From an uncultured bacterium (GTDB taxonomy: Bacteria; Planctomycetota; Uabimicrobiia; Uabimicrobiales; JABWCH01), in contig CALKWO010000215.1 in assembly GCA_938003875.1 (NCBI GenBank), positions 39,110 through 103,109 on the forward strand: 64,000 nucleotides of DNA. Direction: 5' to 3'. The first letter of the stretch is position 1, and every line of letters begins with the position of its first letter. The notes under the pieces are model-generated. The model had not been told where the DNA came from. It searched no databases and saw nothing but the letters and a program-made list of their open reading frames with translations. This document shows, in pieces, positions 62,301 through 64,000 of this stretch. The position numbers were made by a program, and so were the translations under genes.

Positions 62301-63782
62301 GATATGCTAGAGTCTAAATCTTCCCTTATTAGCATAGCATTTTTTCGTGGTTGCTCCAATGTTCGAGATAAAAGCTTGGAAAAAAGTATAAACTTTATTC
62401 TTCCCTACATTTTCAGAATACAAGAAAATAAAGAAAAAGACCCTACGATGGCAGGGATTTTATTTTATTTTTTATGCCATTACAAACTTAAGATCCATCA
62501 ATACATTAATGACCAATTAAAAGGGTCGATAGATTTTTATATTGATCGTATCTCTAAAGAATTTATGATCTCTCAGAACCCTATACTTTTCTTATGGTCT
62601 GTTTATGCTATGACTCGACTTGGTAAGGTACCTATTTATATTGATAAAAAATTTTATGAAAAAGCGATCCATAGTCATGATCCTTATATACAAAGCCTTG
62701 CCTGGGCGACTCTGCTTTGTATTGCCAGCAAAGAAGAAAGATATCATGGATATATAGATCAATTTGATAGATGGATAGAAGAAAACAGTAAAAAAGAAAA
62801 TTTCAATAAAAGGATGTTTTATCTTGCGGCCATTTGGGGATATCAGGAATCTATAAAAAGCACCATGAAAGAATTTATGGAAATTGGCGATGATATTCTC
62901 GATAAAGGCTATGCTCATATAGAGTTTTTAGAACTTTCTGAAATACAAAGAAATGCTTCGAAGCCTGAAATTCTAAAAAAACATCTTTGCTGTCTGAACA
63001 AGATCCTTGATTGCTTCATAGAAATAATGCCCTTGCAGGGGAAAGAGGAAGAAAAAATATGTGCTGATGCACTATTCCGCTTAGGCTTGTTATATCATAG
63101 AATAGAAAACAGGGAAGAACTTTTAAAAATTTTCAATATAATAGAAAAATTTAAAATACAAGATGGCAGACTCAAAGCTTTTCAGGCACAGATTTTCAAA
63201 TCACAGAAAAAAGCAGCTTTAGAGATTCTAAATTTTTATCCCAATCCACTAGATCCTAATATAGTCAGAATAAAAGCTAAGGTCACTGGCCAGGAAGATC
63301 TATATTGGAGGCAATACTACATTGCCCCTTATGACCCTGCTTCTATTATTCTTTTAGGAAGATACTATCTGGAAAAAAAAGACTATAAAACAGCAAATGA
63401 AATCTTTAAAGAAGCAATTTACTTGCTACCTAATAGGAATCTAGGCATTGTGTATTACTTTAGAGCCAAAATTTGTCTTGAGAAAAAAAATCTTTTGCAG
63501 GCAGGGCAAGAGCTTATAGCTTCTGCTATTACTTTTTATCCCTTTCTCAGAGAAAGTCTGCAAGAAAAAGAATGGGAGAGTTTAGATAGAGGGGCTTTGT
63601 GTTTTGAAATTGCTTCCCGCTTTGCTGTTTTCAGCCATTCTGAAGAGAGTATCTTTTGGCTCAAAGAAGCAAAGAACTATGGGTTTATCATACCTGCCCA
63701 ACTGGACCAAACAGAATTTGAAAAATTTCAGAGCAATAGAGATTTTCAAAAAATATGGGGAGAATTGAAGGGAAGAAAATAG
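59322..63782 (+). CDS. Giant Ser/Thr kinase with TPR and helical repeats
   Basis: 1486 residues. The kinase domain is ~8-275 (GVGGMGAVYKAKD, VAIKII, HRDVKPGNIM, DFGIAKS, MSPEQA). A membrane helix at ~295-313 (YLAGLCILISLLFFAKWA) follows a basic segment. The outer ~1150 residues are helical: TPR-like units at ~345-560 (DFDNALLFLENL, FFKAQEKFQKL), a HEAT-like middle (~600-1200) and TPR units near the C-terminus (YKTANEIFKEAIYLLP). No other catalytic domain is seen. It begins one base after the cinA stop, so the two are transcriptionally linked. A large interaction scaffold sensing the outside is likely. Confidence 0.93.
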   Translation: MEIYTSVGNYEIIEKIGVGGMGAVYKAKDTKLSRFVAIKIIHKNLFSSASMKRFRREMEISAQLDHPNIVHIYHVEEKGDMPFIVMEYIRGKSFLEYIQDNSIPLEKKLVLLQKAAYALHYAHKNNIVHRDVKPGNIMIRDDNEPVVMDFGIAKSTEVTDHSITKSGEVIGTPQYMSPEQAIGVRRYIDYKSDIYALGAILYHILTGHTVVEGDSFFQLIYSITEEKTVPISSWNPDVPKPLSDICYKAIEKDKDLRYASAKNFGDDLEKYLKKRRTSAHGFEGKKKLKNYTRYLAGLCILISLLFFAKWAGNIYNQRKIEQDIIPVPKTSKENIQEADFIGDSKTILKIASSIKPRFFSAEIDWIIGQAYYESKDFDNALLFLENLSGLPEKENQQRQFCLGMIFFEKEEFFKAQEKFQKLMQVPSSSLYPKSYLYFCICFLKNKTSLSKENLIFYAEILEKNRQSLEQEYSLLYKETLASLYLELFRKQGDSITVSKNSDIVLALMKQCIEEDPLNARYYQLLSEACFFKRNYEEASKNIHLAAQIQPSDINILADQWKYLSYFIDVKSNIFYQILQQLNYIFKPKIDIFEEHTRKLREHCNEICKKRKIPLEKLEKFYNNLFSNNLASQRITKDALLSVSPLHKVSEALEKKLLSEDDPKKQDILKDFLLEIKKEREKETKALCMKRLSNLTLHKKVPEIVLQYFEGETERKILQEIFEDTQGNFLEQFLPNLQGKNISEMKELWIFMRFLAIKVLAHSQNRFVREFLLTCLEKKYLSYDIITKVLFTKALKETDMIYWKQEHRKSLQENISDFFLKPEKRPDEFFKVLIAEILISSHTENINLLKNLFSQATLKEKLYILTLLKRDGNMPFYDELHDIIKQGYNSSNACTKALSLKNLDFFYFPSRLPRFEKKIIDYISDAMKDKDSLVQHTAIEMFIEFKAIFGKLDEKKQKIYVDILKELLNDKLYSLEVSRASLTALTIMGDSCVIDMLESKSSLISIAFFRGCSNVRDKSLEKSINFILPYIFRIQENKEKDPTMAGILFYFLCHYKLKIHQYINDQLKGSIDFYIDRISKEFMISQNPILFLWSVYAMTRLGKVPIYIDKKFYEKAIHSHDPYIQSLAWATLLCIASKEERYHGYIDQFDRWIEENSKKENFNKRMFYLAAIWGYQESIKSTMKEFMEIGDDILDKGYAHIEFLELSEIQRNASKPEILKKHLCCLNKILDCFIEIMPLQGKEEEKICADALFRLGLLYHRIENREELLKIFNIIEKFKIQDGRLKAFQAQIFKSQKKAALEILNFYPNPLDPNIVRIKAKVTGQEDLYWRQYYIAPYDPASIILLGRYYLEKKDYKTANEIFKEAIYLLPNRNLGIVYYFRAKICLEKKNLLQAGQELIASAITFYPFLRESLQEKEWESLDRGALCFEIASRFAVFSHSEESIFWLKEAKNYGFIIPAQLDQTEFEKFQSNRDFQKIWGELKGRK

Positions 63783-64000
63783 GTCGGGCGACAAAAATTT
63801 TTGACATTATAATTTTATTGAACCACAGATTAACGCAGCGCACTAGAGCTGCAAAAATCGAAAAGTTTACTTACAAGCTGCGGAAGGTAGGATAGTTATA
63901 AAATTTCAAAATTTATAAAAATTATCCGTGTACTGGCTCTAACAAAATCTGTGGTATTTATCGTCCACAAAAAAAATAAGACTGAATACCGCCTGCTGGA
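63783..64000. repeat. R2 and R3 repeat remnants at the window end
   Basis: 63823-63835 is a truncated R2 head (GAACCACAGATTAACG). From about 63940, GGCTCTAACAAAATCTGTGG and, at 63980-64000, GACTGAATACCGCCTGCTGG match the 5' flank of R3 copy 1 (17651-17719). The hairpin itself, if present, lies beyond the window. No gene is seen after 63782. Confidence 0.7.

Noticed and set aside
1..64000. tRNA or rRNA genes
   Set aside because: I read the intergenic regions on both strands and saw no cloverleaf with TTCRANY-type arms and no rRNA core motif.

Overview
The window is AT-rich bacterial chromosome, densely coded on both strands. It most probably comes from a member of the Planctomycetota, or a close relative in the PVC group, with an unusually AT-rich genome. 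That is an inference from content. There are five large Hanks-type Ser/Thr kinases, most fused to TPR, HEAT, PQQ-propeller, zinc-ribbon or peptidase modules. There are three adjacent proteins with C-terminal PEP-CTERM sorting signals, a single-chain SecDF, a microcompartment shell protein next to a CoA-acylating aldehyde dehydrogenase, and a GspK-like protein carrying a LamG insertion. A DUF1573 protein follows a tetraheme cytochrome. I found no rRNA, tRNA, CRISPR array or intact insertion sequence.

Layout. 1-6618 (minus): a run of a secreted tandem-domain protein, a membrane protein resembling GTPase-associated proteins, a zinc-ribbon Ser/Thr kinase, and the first 1047 residues of a type I polyketide synthase (KS-AT-start of KR) that runs off the left edge. 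6700-9498: an acyl-CoA dehydrogenase behind two TetR-type operators, then convergent lysA. 9550-16272 (minus): a hybrid histidine kinase and a giant GspK-like protein. 16481-20964 (plus): a YchF-like GTPase, a 3-hydroxyacyl-CoA dehydrogenase and a coiled-coil membrane protein. 21070-23277 (minus): acyl-CoA-binding protein, a membrane protein, a short RdgC-like protein and a probable GNAT enzyme. 23443-33284 (plus): yajC-secDF, a LysM protein, the microcompartment pair, a tandem Hfq-like protein and recJ. 33665-42820: sugar-nucleotide epimerase, cytochrome/DUF1573 cluster, clpX, M29 aminopeptidase, a MbcA/ParS-like small protein, a phosphoesterase and TPR proteins. 42846-63782: kinase territory, including a kinase-HEAT-metallopeptidase fusion directly followed by an ExbB/MotA-like channel subunit and an ExbD-like subunit with a long coiled coil. 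The PEP-CTERM trio and cinA also lie here.

Three families of dispersed repeats fill most long intergenic gaps. R1 is a hairpin of about 63 bp with CGCAGGG arms, four copies, always on the same strand as the gene before it. R2 is the 'accacagag' family, four long copies and a relic. R3 is a hairpin with two single-base bulges whose stem arms differ between copies but change in a compensating way. The strongest candidates for something undescribed are the R3 hairpins, the kinase-peptidase-proton-channel operon (47783-53754), and the tandem Hfq-like protein with a lysine-rich repeat tail (30471-31418).
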